Origin: Nectonema munidae
Lineage: Eukaryota > Nematomorpha > Nectonematoida > Nectonematidae
Length of the DNA: 64,000 nt
Assembly (NCBI GenBank): GCA_030549495.1
Contig: JAUIRK010000936.1
Span: 1 to 64,000 of the forward strand
Direction: 5' to 3'
Positions 1-10,219 of this stretch are shown here, one piece after another. The notes beneath the pieces are model-generated. The model saw only the letters and a list, made by a program, of their open reading frames with translations, had not been told where the DNA came from and made no database searches. Made by a program: the position numbers and the translations under genes. The stretch's first letter is position 1. Each line of letters opens with the position of its first letter.

Positions 1-642
1 AAATGCATCTCCTACCTGCAAGAGCGTGGAATCGTGAAGTTGGAGCGGAAATGTGCAAATGGACACCGGATGAATCTTGTTTTTGGAGGAGGAAACAAGA
101 ACAGATGGCGCTGTCCCAAAAGGGAATGCAGAAAGGAGTGCGAATGAATAATTGGCTTGTTGGATCAAGGCTCCCTTACGAGGACATCATTCTTTTCATT
201 TATTCATGGGCCTATGAGCTGACTTCAATAAAATATTGCGAAAGAGAACTTGGAATGTATAAAAACACAACGGTTGACTGGAGCAACTACATGAGGGAGG
301 TATGTCTTTGGAAGCTTCTTAGAAAATCTGTTGTAATTGGAGGTCCGGGTATGTATGTGGAGATCGATGAAGCACTGTTTCCCAAGAGGAAAAATCATGT
401 TGGTCGAATCCTTCCACAATGGGTGTTCGGAGGAATTTGCTTTGAAACCAATGAAGTATTCATGGTGAATGTTCCAAATCGTTCAGCAGCTACACTATTG
501 CCACTCATCAATCAATACATACGTCTCGGAACGATATTTAGCTGAGTTTCTTTGGCGTCATTCATCTTCGATTATATATGGTGGTAATATGTTTGATGCG
601 ATTCTTTTTGATATGGTTGAATTTTATCCACCTACAGATTAA
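1..642 (+). pseudogene. Merlin transposase remnant, copy 1, internally deleted
   Basis: Remnant of a Merlin (IS1016/ISXO2-related DDE) transposase. The partial N-terminal frame carries the cysteine-rich zinc-binding part. A one-base frame change leads to a frame with the conserved core, including VEIDEALFPKRK and WVFGGICFETNEVF, up to codons for LINQYIRLGT. There the sequence jumps to a third frame that reads YLAEFLWRH and ends FYPPTD-stop at 642. The segment that should carry the second D and the acidic third catalytic residue is absent. Only the first catalytic aspartate (EIDE) remains, so no active enzyme is expected. Confidence 0.8.
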
Positions 643-678
643 AAGATTTTTCACTTATTTTTTTAATACATGTTTTAT
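1..678 (+). mobile_element. Merlin-derived insert, copy 1 (cut by window edge)
   Basis: First of six near-identical Merlin-carrying inserts in the macrosatellite. The window opens inside the transposase, about 44 bases after its expected start codon, so the left part of the insert is missing. The right edge, where sequence changes to 31-bp minisatellite, follows a T-run and falls near 678. I see no inverted repeat or target-site duplication at that edge. Copies 1 and 5 share a CTC where copies 2, 3, 4 and 6 have CAC near the start of the coding region. Confidence 0.8.
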
Positions 679-1062
679 CCCTGTTTCTGCTTGCCTATTG
701 TTTAAGTCCTACCTGGGTTTAATTGTTTCTTGTTTGTGCCTGAGCGTGTTTGGATGCTCCCTGTTGATTGAGTGCTCTCTGTTTTTGCCTGTATATGCTT
801 GACTGCTTCCTGCTTGTGCCTTCCCGTGTTTGAGTGCCCTCAGCTTGTGTTAAAGTGCTCCTTTTTTTGTCTGAATCTGTTTAAGTGCTCCCTGTTGGTG
901 CCTAAATGTTGTTTAAGTGCTCCCTGTTTATCCCTGCCTGTGTTTGAGTGCCCCCTGTTGGTGCTTGTTTGTGTTAAAGTGCAACCTTTTTGTGACTGAA
1001 TCTGTTTAATTGCTCCATTTGTGTGTGCATGTGTTTAGGTCTCCCCTGTTTGTGCCTGCATG
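679..1062 (+). repeat. 31-bp minisatellite, short block after Merlin copy 1
   Basis: About 12 diverged units of the 31-bp minisatellite (T-rich strand on +), between the Merlin insert and the AT-rich block. Typical words are GTTTAAGTGCTCCCTGTT and CCTGTGTTTGAGTGCC. The same block, with almost the same order of variants, follows every Merlin copy. Short open frames here are by-products of the repeat. Confidence 0.9.
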
Positions 1063-1720
1063 TTTATTCAAAGATTATTCGTACTGAAAAGATGATGGGT
1101 ACCTCCCGTAAATTGTTACCACTGTAAACATTATTGGTACACCTAATAATTATTGATATCCCACAGAAGGATCATTAGTAGATATAAAGATCAATTTTAC
1201 ACGCAAAGATATGATAATTTACATAATAAATGAATGAGTAAATTAGATTATCATCCAAATTAGTGGACAATATAAAATATGAGAATAATTTATCGTTAAC
1301 TATATAAAATCTTAATCAAAAGTAGATAGATGTTTATTTAAATTAAAAATAAATTTGTACAAATCTAATGAAATACTTTAAAACTAATTAAAATTTTAAA
1401 GTAATACAATTAAGAAAAAATTTTTAACTAAATAACTTAGTTTAAAGAAAACAGACTATTATTAACACCTTACATATTTAAAAATTATCTATAGTGGTTA
1501 TCTTTTATAGCAATCAGAATATTAATACTAATAAAATAAAAACAAGAACCGTTTTATTAAAAATATAAATTTAAAATAGTAACAAACAAACTAATTATCT
1601 TTCTTGAAAGAAAAAATTTATTGGAAAAAATGTACAATTTAGAATAAAAAATTACAGTAGTATTCAGTAGTTGAGCACACTCAAGACCCATTAAAGCTTG
1701 AGAAGGGTCTTTCTCGAGAA

Positions 1721-1746
1721 TTTCTTTCTTTCTTTCTTTCTTTTTT
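1721..1746. repeat. (CTTT)n microsatellite inside AT-rich block
   Basis: A run of TTTC tetranucleotides ending in T6. Its length differs among AT-rich blocks: copies 1 and 2 (here and near 9660) carry two more TTTC units than copies 3, 4, 5 and 6. It serves as a marker of unit relationships. Confidence 0.9.
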
Positions 1747-2077
1747 CTCAAGAAATTTTTTGAGAAGGGTAGGTATGAAATAAGTTGCAAAAGTTAAGCC
1801 TTGAGTTTTGAAAAGTGAAAATTTGTCCTTTATTTTTGTTAACTCTATGTCAATAATGTCCATGCGAACAAATTTATAAAATATTTAAAATATATTTCAA
1901 TTTTTCAAAAATATTTAGTAAAATTTTTAATTTATTTAAAATTAAAAAGCATATTTCATTCTCTTTTGTTTTTAACAATTCTCTTTATTCAAAATATGAA
2001 TTAAAATATATATTACTAGAAATTGTAAGTTCTCTTGTATTTGATAATTATCACATAGATTACACTGTGTGAAAGAC

Positions 2078-2138
2078 AGGTTTCGGTGATTGAAACCTCA
2101 CCAATTCCATTTTTGGGTTCAAACTATAACGTTTGAAC
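2078..2138 (+). other. Pair of adjacent perfect hairpins in AT-rich block
   Basis: Hairpin 1 (2078-2098) is AGGTTTC, a 7-base loop, then GAAACCT. Hairpin 2 (2117-2138) is GTTCAAAC, loop TATAAC, then GTTTGAAC. Both arms pair perfectly. The pair recurs in all seven AT-rich blocks; copy 2 has an 8-base loop in hairpin 1, and copies 3 and 7 each carry changes in one arm of hairpin 2. Function is unknown. They could be remnants of a transposon end or a structured transcript. Confidence 0.7.
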
Positions 2139-2279
2139 TGGCATTTAGTGACTACGGATGGGCATAAACAATTGAAAGACTTTTTAACCCCCTTAAAATC
2201 CCGTTTTTTTCTTTTGTTCTCCCGCTTGTAAGGGCTATTCACCCCTTTTAAATTCCCTATTTTTACCGCCCCTCTCTGA

Positions 2280-5200
2280 CTGTATCTGCCTGTGTTTAAG
2301 TGCTCCCTGTTTCTGCTTGCCTATTATTTAAGTCCTACCTGTGCTTAAGTGCTCCTTGTTTATGCCTTCCTGTGTTTGGGTGTTCCCTGTTTGTGCCTTC
2401 CTGTGTTTGAGTGCCCTCTGTTGGTGCTTGCCTGTGTTCCTGCCTTTGTTTGAGTGCTCCCTGTTTTTGCCTTTATGTGCTTCCTGTGTTTGAGTGCCCT
2501 CTGTTGGTGCTTGCCTGTGTTAAAGTGTTCCCTTTTTCTGCCTGAATCTGTTTAAGTTCTACCTGTTTGTGCTTGCATGTGTTTAAGTTTTCCCTGTTTG
2601 TGCCTGCCTCTGTTTAAATCCTCCCTGTTTGTGCCTGCCTGTGTTTGAGTGCTCCCTGTTTGTGCCTGCCTGTGTTTGAGTGCTCCCTGTTTGAACCTGC
2701 CTGTGTTTGAGTGCTCCTTATTTGTGTGTGCCTGTGTTATAGTGTCCCATGTTTGAGTCCCTCTTGTTTTTGCCTGTTTGTGCCTTCCTGTGTTTGAATA
2801 CCCCTTGTTGGTGCTTGCCTGTGTTAAAGTACTCCCTTTTTGAGCCTGAATCTGTTTAAGTGCTCCCTGTTTGTGCCTGCCTGTGTTTAAGTCCACCCTG
2901 TATGTACCTGCGTGTTTTGGGTTTTCCCTCTTCGAGCCATTGTTTGAACCTGCCTGCGTTTGAGTGCTCCGTGTTTGTGTCTGCCTGTGTTATAGTACCC
3001 CATGTTTGAGTGCCTCCTGTTTATGCCTGATTGTGTTTGAATGCCCCCTGTTGGTGTTTGCCTCTGTTAAAGTGCTCCCTTTTTGTGCCTGTCTCTGTTT
3101 AAGTGCTCCCTGTTTGTGCCTGCCTGTGTTTAAGTCAACCCTGTTTGTGCCTGCGTGTGTTGGGTTCTCCCTGTTTGAGTGCCTGCCGGTGTTTAAGTGC
3201 TGCTTGTTTCTGCTTGACTATTGTTTAAGTCCTACCTGTGTTTAAGTGCTCCTTGTTTGTGCCTGCCTGTGTTTGGGTGCTCCCTGTTGATAGAGTGCTC
3301 GTTGTTGTTCCTGCCTGTGTTTGAGTGCTCCCTATTTTGCCTGTGTGTGTTTGAGTGCCCTCTGTTGATATTTGCCTGTGTTTAAGTGTTCCCTTTTTCT
3401 GCCTAAATCTGTTTATGTGCTTGCATGTGGTTAAGTCCACCCTGTTTGTGCCTGCCTGTATCGGGTGCTCGCTGTGTTTGAGTGCTCCCTTTTTGAGCTT
3501 GCCTGTGTTTGAGTGCTCCTTGTTTGTGTCTGCCTGTGTTATAGTGCCCCATGTTTATGCCTGCTTGTGTTTGAATACCCCCTGTTGGTGTTCGCCTGTG
3601 TTAAAGTTCTCCCTCTTTGTGCCTGTCTCTGTTTAAGTGCTCCCTGTTTGTGCCTGCCTGTGTTTAAGTCAACCCTGTTTGTGCCTGCGTGTGTTCGGTT
3701 CTCCCTGTTTGAGTGCCTGCCTATGTTTAAGTGCTCCTTGTTTCTGCTTGACTATTGTTTAAGTCCTACCTGTGTTTAAGTGCTCCTTGTTTGTGCCTGC
3801 CTGTGTTTGGGTACTCTCTGTTGATAGAGTGCTCATTGTTTGTTCTTGCATGTGTTTGAATGCTCCCTATTTTGCCAATGTGTTTGAGTGGCCTCTGTTG
3901 GTATTGCCTGTGTTTAAGTGCTCCCTTTTTGTGCCTAAATCTGTTTAAGTGCTTGCATGTGGTTAAGTCCACCCTGTTTGTGCCTGCATGTGTTTAAGTG
4001 CTCCCTTCTCTCCTTGCCCTCGTTGTTTGTGTCTGACTGTGTTTGGATGCTCCCTGTTGATTTAGTGCTCGTTGTTTGTTAATGCCTGTGTTTGAGTGCC
4101 CCTTGTTGGTGCTTCCTGTGTTAAAGTGCTCCCTTTTTGTGCCTGAATCGGTTTAAGTGCTCCCTGTTTGAGCTTGTATGTGTTCCCTGTTTGTGCCAGC
4201 ATGTGTTTAAGTCCTCCCTGTGTTTGAGTGCTCCCTTTTCGAGCCTGCCTGTGTTTGAATGCTCCTTGTTTGTCTGCCTGTGTTATAATGCCCCATGTTT
4301 GAGTGCCTCCTGTTTATGCCTGCTTGTGTTTGAATGCGCCCTGTTGGTGTTTGCCTGTGTTAAAGTGTCCCTTTTTGTGCCTGTCTCTGTTTAAGTGCTC
4401 CCTGTTTGTGCCTGCCTGTGTTTAAGTCAACCCTATTTGTGCCTGCGTGTGTTGGGTTCTCCCTGTTTGAGTGCCTGCTTATGTTTAAGTGCTCCTTTGT
4501 TCTGCTTTAATATTGTTTAAGTCCTACCTGTGTTTAAGTGCTCCTTGTTTGTGCCTGCCTGTGTTTGGGTGCTCCCTGTTGATAGAGTGATCGTTGTTTG
4601 TTCATGCCTATGTTTGAGTGCTTCCTATTTTGCCTATGTGTGTATGAGTGCCCTCTGTTGGTACTTGCCAGTGTTTAAGTGTTCCCTTTTTGTGCCTAAA
4701 TCTGTTTAAGTGCTTGCATGTGGTTAAGTCCACACTGTTTGTGCCTGCCTGTGTCGGGTGCTCGCTGTGTTTGAGTGCCTGCCTGTGTTTAAGTGCTCCC
4801 TTCTCTCCTTGTCCTCGTTGTTTGTGTCTGACTGTGTTTGGATGCTCCCTGTTGATTTAGTGCTCGTTGTTTGTTAATGCCTGTGTTTGAGTGCTCTCTG
4901 TTTGTAACTGCCTGGGTTTGAGTGTTACCTATTTGCGCTTACCTGTGTCTAAGTGCTCGCTGTTTTTGCCTGCCTGTGTTTAATTCCACCTTATTTGTGC
5001 TTGCGTATGTTGGGTTCTCCCTATTTGAGTGCCTGCCTGTGTTAAGTGCTCACTATTTCTGCCTGCTTATTGTTTAAGTCCTTCCTGTGTTTAAGTGCTC
5101 CTTGTTTGTGCCTGACCGTGTTTGGGTGCTTCCTGTTGATTGAGTGCTCGTCGTTTGTTCCTGCCTGTGTTTGAGTGCTCCCTGTTTTTGCCTGTATGTG

Positions 5201-7748
5201 CTTCCTGTTTGTGCCTTCCTGTGTTTGAATGCCCTTTGTTGGTGCTTGCCTGTGTTAAAGTACTCCTTTTTTGAGCCTGAATCTGTTTAAGTGCTCCCTG
5301 TTTGTGCTTGCCTGTGTTTAAGTCCACCCTGTTTGTACCTGCATGTGTTGGGTTATCCCTGTTTGAGCCCTTGTTTGAACCTGCCTGCGTTTAAGTGCTC
5401 CGTGTTTGTGTCTGCCTGTGTTATAGTGCCCCATGTTTGAGTTCCTCCTGTTTATGCCTACTTGTGTTTGAATGCCCCCTGTTGGTGTTTGCCTGTGTTA
5501 AAGTGCTCACTTTTTGTGCCTGTCTCGGTTTAAGTACTCCCTGTTTGTGCCTGCCTATGTTTAAGTCAACCCTATTTGTGCCTTCCTGTGTTTGAATGCC
5601 CCTTGTTGGTGCTTGCCTGTGTTAAAGTACCCCTTTTTGAGCCTGAATCTGTTTAAGTGCTCCCTGTTTGTGTCTGCCTGTGTTTAAGTCCACCCTGTTT
5701 GTACCTGGTGTGAGCCCTTGTTTGAACCTGCCTGCGTTTGAGTGCTACGTGTTTGTGTCTGCCTGTGTTATAGTGCCCCATGTTTGAGTGCCTCCTGTTT
5801 ATGCCTGCTTGTGTTTGAATGCCCCCTGTTGGTGTTTGCCTGTGTTAAAGTGCTCTCTTTTTGTGCCTGCCTGTGTTTGAGTGCTCCCTGTTTGTGCCTG
5901 CCTGTGTTTGAGTGCTCCCTTTTTGAGCCTGCCTGTCTTTGAGTGCTCCTTGTTTGTGTCTGCCTGTGTTATAGTGCCCCATGTTTGAGTGCCTCCTGTT
6001 TATGCCTGCTTGTTTTTGAATGCCCCCTGTTGGTGCTTGCCTGTGTTAAAGTGCTCCCTTTTTGCGCCTGCATGTGTTTAAGTCAACCCTGTTTGTGCCT
6101 GCCTGTGTTTGAGTGCTCCCTGATTGAGCCTTCCTGTGTTTGAGTGCTCCTTGTTTGTGTCTGACTGTGTTATAGTGCCCCATGTTTGTGCCTGCCTCTG
6201 TTTGAGTGCCTCCTGTTGTTTGAGTGCTCCCTGTTTGTGTCTGTCTGTGCTTGAATGCCCCATATTTGTGCCTGCCTGTGTTTGAGTGCCTTCTGTTTGT
6301 GCCAGCCTGTGTTTGTGTCCTCCTTGTTTGTGCGTTCCTGTGTTTGTGTGGCCCCTGTAGGTGTTTACCTGTTTTAAAGTGATCCCTTTTTCTGCCTGAA
6401 TCTGTTTAAGTGCTACCTGTTTGTGCTTGCATGTGTTTGTTTTCCCTGTTTGTGCCGGCCTGTGTTTAAATCCTCCCTGTTTGTGCCTGGCTGTGTTTGA
6501 GTGCTCCCTGTTTGTGCCTGCCTGTGTTTGAATGCCCCTTATTGATGCTTGCCTGTGTTAAAGTACTCCATTTTTGAGCCTGAATCTGTTTAAGTGCTCC
6601 CTGTTTGTGCCTGCCTGTGTTTAAGTCCACCCTGTTTGTACCTGCGTGTGTTGGGTTATCCCTGTTTGAGCCCTTGTTTGAACCTGCCTGCGTTTGAGTG
6701 CTCCGTGTTTGTGTCTACCTCTGTTATAGTGCCCCATGTTTGAGTGCCTCCTGTTTATGCCTGCTTGTGTTTGAATGCCCCCTGTTGGTGTTTGCCTGTG
6801 TTAAAGTGCTCTCTTTTTGTGCCTGTCTCTGTTTAAGTGCTACCTGTTTGTGCCTGAATGTATTTAAGTCAACCCTATTTGTGCCTGCGTGTGTTGAGTT
6901 CCCCTGTTTGAGTGCCTGCCTATGCTTAAGTGCTCCTTGTTTCTGCTTGACTATTGTTTAAGTCCTACCTGTGTTTAAGTGCTCCTTGTTTGTGCCTGCC
7001 TGTGTTTGGGTGCTCCCTGTTGATAGAGTGCTCGTTGTTTGTTCCTGCCTGTGTTTGAGTGCTCCCTATTTTGCCTACGTGTTTGAGTGCCCTCTGTTGG
7101 TATTTGCCTGTGTTTAAGTGTTCCCTTTTTGTGGTAAAATCTGTTTAAGTGCTTGCATGTGGTTAAGTCCACCCTGTTTGTGCCTGCCTGTGTTTAAGTG
7201 CTCCCTTCTCTCCTTGCCCTCGTTGTTTGTGTCTGAGTGTGTTTGGATGCTCCCTGTTGATTGAGTGCTCGTCGTTCGTTCCTGCCTGTGTTTGAGTGCT
7301 CCCTGTTTTTGCCTATATGTGCTTCCTGTGTTTGAGTGCCCTTTGTTGGTGCTTCCTGTGTTTGAGTGCCCTTTGTTGGTGCTTCCTGTGTTAAAGTGCT
7401 CCCTTTTTGTGCCTGAATCTGTTTAAGTGTTCCTGTTTGAACTTGTATGTGTTCCCTATTTGAGCTTGTATGTGTTCCCTGTTTATGCCAGCCTGTGTTT
7501 GAGTGCTACCTTTTTGAGCCTTCCTGTGTTTGAGTGCTCCTTGTTTGTCTGTCTGTGTTATAGTGCCTCCTATTTATGCCTGCTTGTGTTTGAATGCTCA
7601 TGTTTTGCCTGTATGTGTTTGAGTGCTTCCTGTGTTTAAGTCCACCCTGTTTGTGTCTGCCTGCCTCCTGTTGTTTGTGCCTGCCTGTATTATAGTGCCC
7701 AATGTTTGTGCCTGCCTCTATTTGAATGTCTCCTATTTTTGCCTACCT
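2280..7748 (+). repeat. 31-bp minisatellite, long array (unit 1)
   Basis: About 5.5 kb of tandem 31-bp units built on TGTTTGTG- and TGTTTGAGTG-type half-motifs. The order of variant units forms intermediate higher-order repeats, for example a 549-bp step between similar blocks at 2964 and 3513 and a 201-bp step between blocks at 5742 and 5943. The whole array matches 14324-19800 at a nearly constant offset of 12,043 with few differences. The minus strand of the consensus has no stop in any frame, which explains long but meaningless open frames there. Confidence 0.93.
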
Positions 7749-8610
7749 GGGTACTTTCCTGTCATCGCCCCACCACCCATCGCTCTTCTACCACGATAAA
7801 TATTCTTGTATTGTTTTAACCTAACCTACATTAAACTTACTATATATCATTAATCAAAACCTTTTTCATAGAAAAAAAAGCCCATAAATGGAAAATTTAA
7901 AGAAATTGATTCGAAAACTTGACAACGAAGAAAAATGCATCACCTACCTGCAAGAGCGTGGAATCGTGAAGTTGGAGCGGAAATGTGCAAATGGACACCG
8001 GATGAATCTTGTTTTTGGAGGAGGAAACAAGAACAGATGGCGCTGTGCCAAAAGGGAATGCAGAAAGGAGTGCGAATGAATAATTGGCTTGTTGGATCAA
8101 GGCTCCCTTACGAGGACATCATTCTTTTCATTTATTCATGGGCCTATGAGCTGACTTCAATAAAATATTGCGAAAGAGAACTTGGAATGTATAAAAACAC
8201 AACGGTTGACTGGAGCAACTACATGAGGGAGGTATGTCTTTGGAAGCTTCTTAGAAAATCTGTTGTAATTGGAGGTCCGGGTATGTATGTGGAGATCGAT
8301 GAAGCACTGTTTCCCAAGAGGAAAAATCATGTTGGTCGAATCCTTCCACAATGGGTGTTCGGAGGAATTTGCTTTGAAACCAATGAAGTATTCATGGTGA
8401 ATGTTCCAAATCGTTCAGCAGCTACACTATTGCCACTCATCAATCAATACATACGTCTCGGAACGATATTTAGCTGAGTTTCTTTGGCGTCATTCATCTT
8501 CGATTATATATGGTGGTAATATGTTTGATGCGATTCTTTTTGATATGGTTGAATTTTATCCACCTACAGATTAAAAGATTTTTCACTTATTTTTTTAATA
8601 CATGTTTTAT
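7749..8610 (+). mobile_element. Merlin-derived insert, copy 2 (full insert)
   Basis: A complete 862-bp insert between minisatellite blocks, from GGGTACTTTCCTGTC to AATACATGTTTTAT. It holds about 140 bases of 5' sequence, the broken Merlin transposase and about 36 bases of 3' sequence. No terminal inverted repeat or 8-9 bp target duplication, as Merlin elements normally have, is visible. The true element ends were therefore probably lost before amplification. Confidence 0.8.
7888..8574 (+). pseudogene. Merlin transposase remnant, copy 2 (best reference copy)
   Basis: The ATG at 7888 opens a 63-codon frame (MENLKKLIRKLDNEEKC...) with a zinc-binding-like arrangement: CANGH followed by RWRCAKRECRKE. 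That frame stops at 8079. The core continues in another frame from about 8067 (MNNWLVGSRLPYEDII) to 8477. It includes the first catalytic Asp in EIDEALF (codon 8298-8300) and WVFGGICFETNEVF. From 8464 a third frame reads RYLAEFLWRH through FYPPTD and stops at 8574, which fits the normal Merlin C-terminus. The span between GT and RYLAEF, normally holding the second Asp and the third catalytic residue, is missing. Known Merlin proteins are clearly longer. I infer a non-autonomous, inactive derivative. Confidence 0.85.
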
Positions 8611-8994
8611 CCCTGTTTCTGCTTGCCTATTGTTTAAGTCCTACCTGGGTTTAATTGTTTCTTGTTTGTGCCTGAGCGTGTTTGGATGCTCCCTGTTGAT
8701 TGAGTGCTCTCTGTTTTTGCCTGTATATGCTTGAGTGCTTCCTGCTTGTGCCTTCCCGTGTTTGAGTGCCCTCAGCTTGTGTTAAAGTGCTCCTTTTTTT
8801 TGTCTGAATCTGTTTAAGTGCTCCCTGTTGGTGCCTAAATGTTGTTTAAGTGCTCCCTGTTTATCCCTGCCTGTGTTTGAGTGCCCCCTGTTGGTGCTTG
8901 TTTGTGTTAAAGTGCAACCTTTTTGTGACTGAATCTGTTTAATTGCTCCATTTGTGTGTGCATGTGTTTAGGTCTCCCCTGTTTGTGCCTGCAT
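8611..8994 (+). repeat. 31-bp minisatellite, short block after Merlin copy 2
   Basis: Same block as 679-1062 at an offset of about 7,932, with a few substitutions and a one-base difference in a T-run. It runs from the end of the Merlin insert to the start of AT-rich block 2. Confidence 0.9.
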
Positions 8995-10219
8995 GTTTAT
9001 TCAAAGATTATTCGTACTGAAAAGATGATGGGTACCTCCCGTAAATTGTTACCACTGTAAACATTATTGGTACACCTAATAATTATTGATATCCCACAGA
9101 AGGATCATTAGTAGATATAAAGATCAATTTTACACGCAAAGATATGATAATTTACATAATAAATGAATGAGTAAATTAGATTATCATCCAAATTAGTGGA
9201 CAATATAAAATAAAATATGAGAATAATTTATCGTTAACTATATAAAATCTTAATCAAAAGTAGATAGATGTTTATTTAAATTAAAAATAAATTTGTACAA
9301 ATCTAATGAAATACTTTAAAACTAATTAAAATTTTAAAGTAATACAATTAAGAAAAAATTTTTAACTAAATAACTTAGTTTAAAGAAAACAGACTATTAT
9401 TAACACCTTACATATTTAAAAATTATCTATAGTGGTTATCTTTTATAGCAATCAGAATATTAATACTAATAAAATAAAAACAAGAACCGTTTTATTAAAA
9501 ATATAAATTTAAAATAGTAACAAACAAACTAATTATCTTTCTTGAAAGAAAAAATTTATTGGAAAAAATGTACAATTTAGAATAAAAAATTACAGTAGTA
9601 TTCAGTAGTTGAGCACACTCAAGACCCATTAAAGCTTGAGAAGGGTCTTTCTCGAGAATTTCTTTCTTTCTTTCTTTCTTTTTTCTCAAGAAATTTTTTG
9701 AGAAGGGTAGGTATGGAATAAGTTGCAAAAGTTAAGCCTTGAGTTTTGAAAAGTGAAAATTTGTCCTTTATTTTTGTTAACTCTATGTCAATAATGTCCA
9801 TGCGAACAAATTTATAAAATTTTTAAAATATATTTCAATTTTTCAAAAATATTTAGTAAAATTTTTAATTTATTTAAAATTAAAAAGCATATTTCATTCT
9901 CTTTTGTTTTTAACAATTCTCTTTATTCAAAATATGAATTAAAATATATATTACTAGAAATTGTAAGTTCTCTTGTATTTGATAATTATCACATAGCATA
10001 CACTGTGTGAAAGACAGGTTTCGGTGGATTGAAACCTCACCAATTCCATTTTTGGGTTCAAACTATAACGTTTGAACTGGCATTTAGTGACTACGGATGG
10101 GCATAAACAATTGAAAGACTTTTTAACCCCCTTGAAATCCCGTTTTTTTCTTTTGTTCTCCCGCTTGTAAGGGCTATTCACCCCTTTTAAATTCCCTATT
10201 TTTACCGCCCCCCTCTGAC
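8995..10219. repeat. AT-rich spacer block, copy 2
   Basis: Second copy of the 1.2-kb AT-rich block, with the long form of the (CTTT)n tract. It has a duplicated TAAAA near 9205 relative to copy 1, and one extra base in the loop of the first hairpin (10016-10037). The second hairpin is at 10056-10077. No coding evidence. Confidence 0.88.

Larger units (their letters stand above)
1063..2279. repeat. AT-rich spacer block, copy 1
   Basis: About 1.2 kb of AT-rich unique-looking sequence set between minisatellite blocks, present seven times in the window. It starts around GTTTATTCAAAG and ends around TTTTTACCGCCCC. It contains a (CTTT)n tract (1721-1746), inverted CTTGAGAAGGG-type words near 1700-1765, and two hairpins (2078-2098, 2117-2138). 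Small open frames on the minus strand recur in the copies only because the copies are nearly identical. They show no domain and no coding bias. It may be an old non-autonomous element or original spacer, but I see no terminal repeats to decide. Confidence 0.85.

Noticed and set aside
2060-2242. Minus-strand frame of about 60 codons in each AT-rich block (rich in Lys/Arg).
   Set aside because: It recurs only because the blocks are near-identical copies. Its end differs among copies and it overlaps the two hairpins. No family resemblance.
2964-3245. Cysteine- and leucine-rich open frames on the + strand throughout the minisatellite (for example motifs like CLCLPVFECSLF).
   Set aside because: They start and stop at repeat-encoded TGA/TAA codons, recur in every frame with the 31-bp period, and have no conserved domain or start context. 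They are products of the repeat, not genes or secreted peptides.
2280-7748. A CRISPR-like array of regular repeats.
   Set aside because: The units are directly tandem with no unique spacers, the setting is eukaryotic, and there are no cas-like genes.
7821-7830. CCTAACCTA within the Merlin insert, resembling the arthropod telomere repeat (complement of TTAGG).
   Set aside because: Fewer than two full repeats, which is within chance. It does not indicate telomeric DNA.
7888-8079. The 63-codon frame as an independent small zinc-binding protein.
   Set aside because: It is the N-terminal part of the broken Merlin transposase and joins the core after a one-base frame change.
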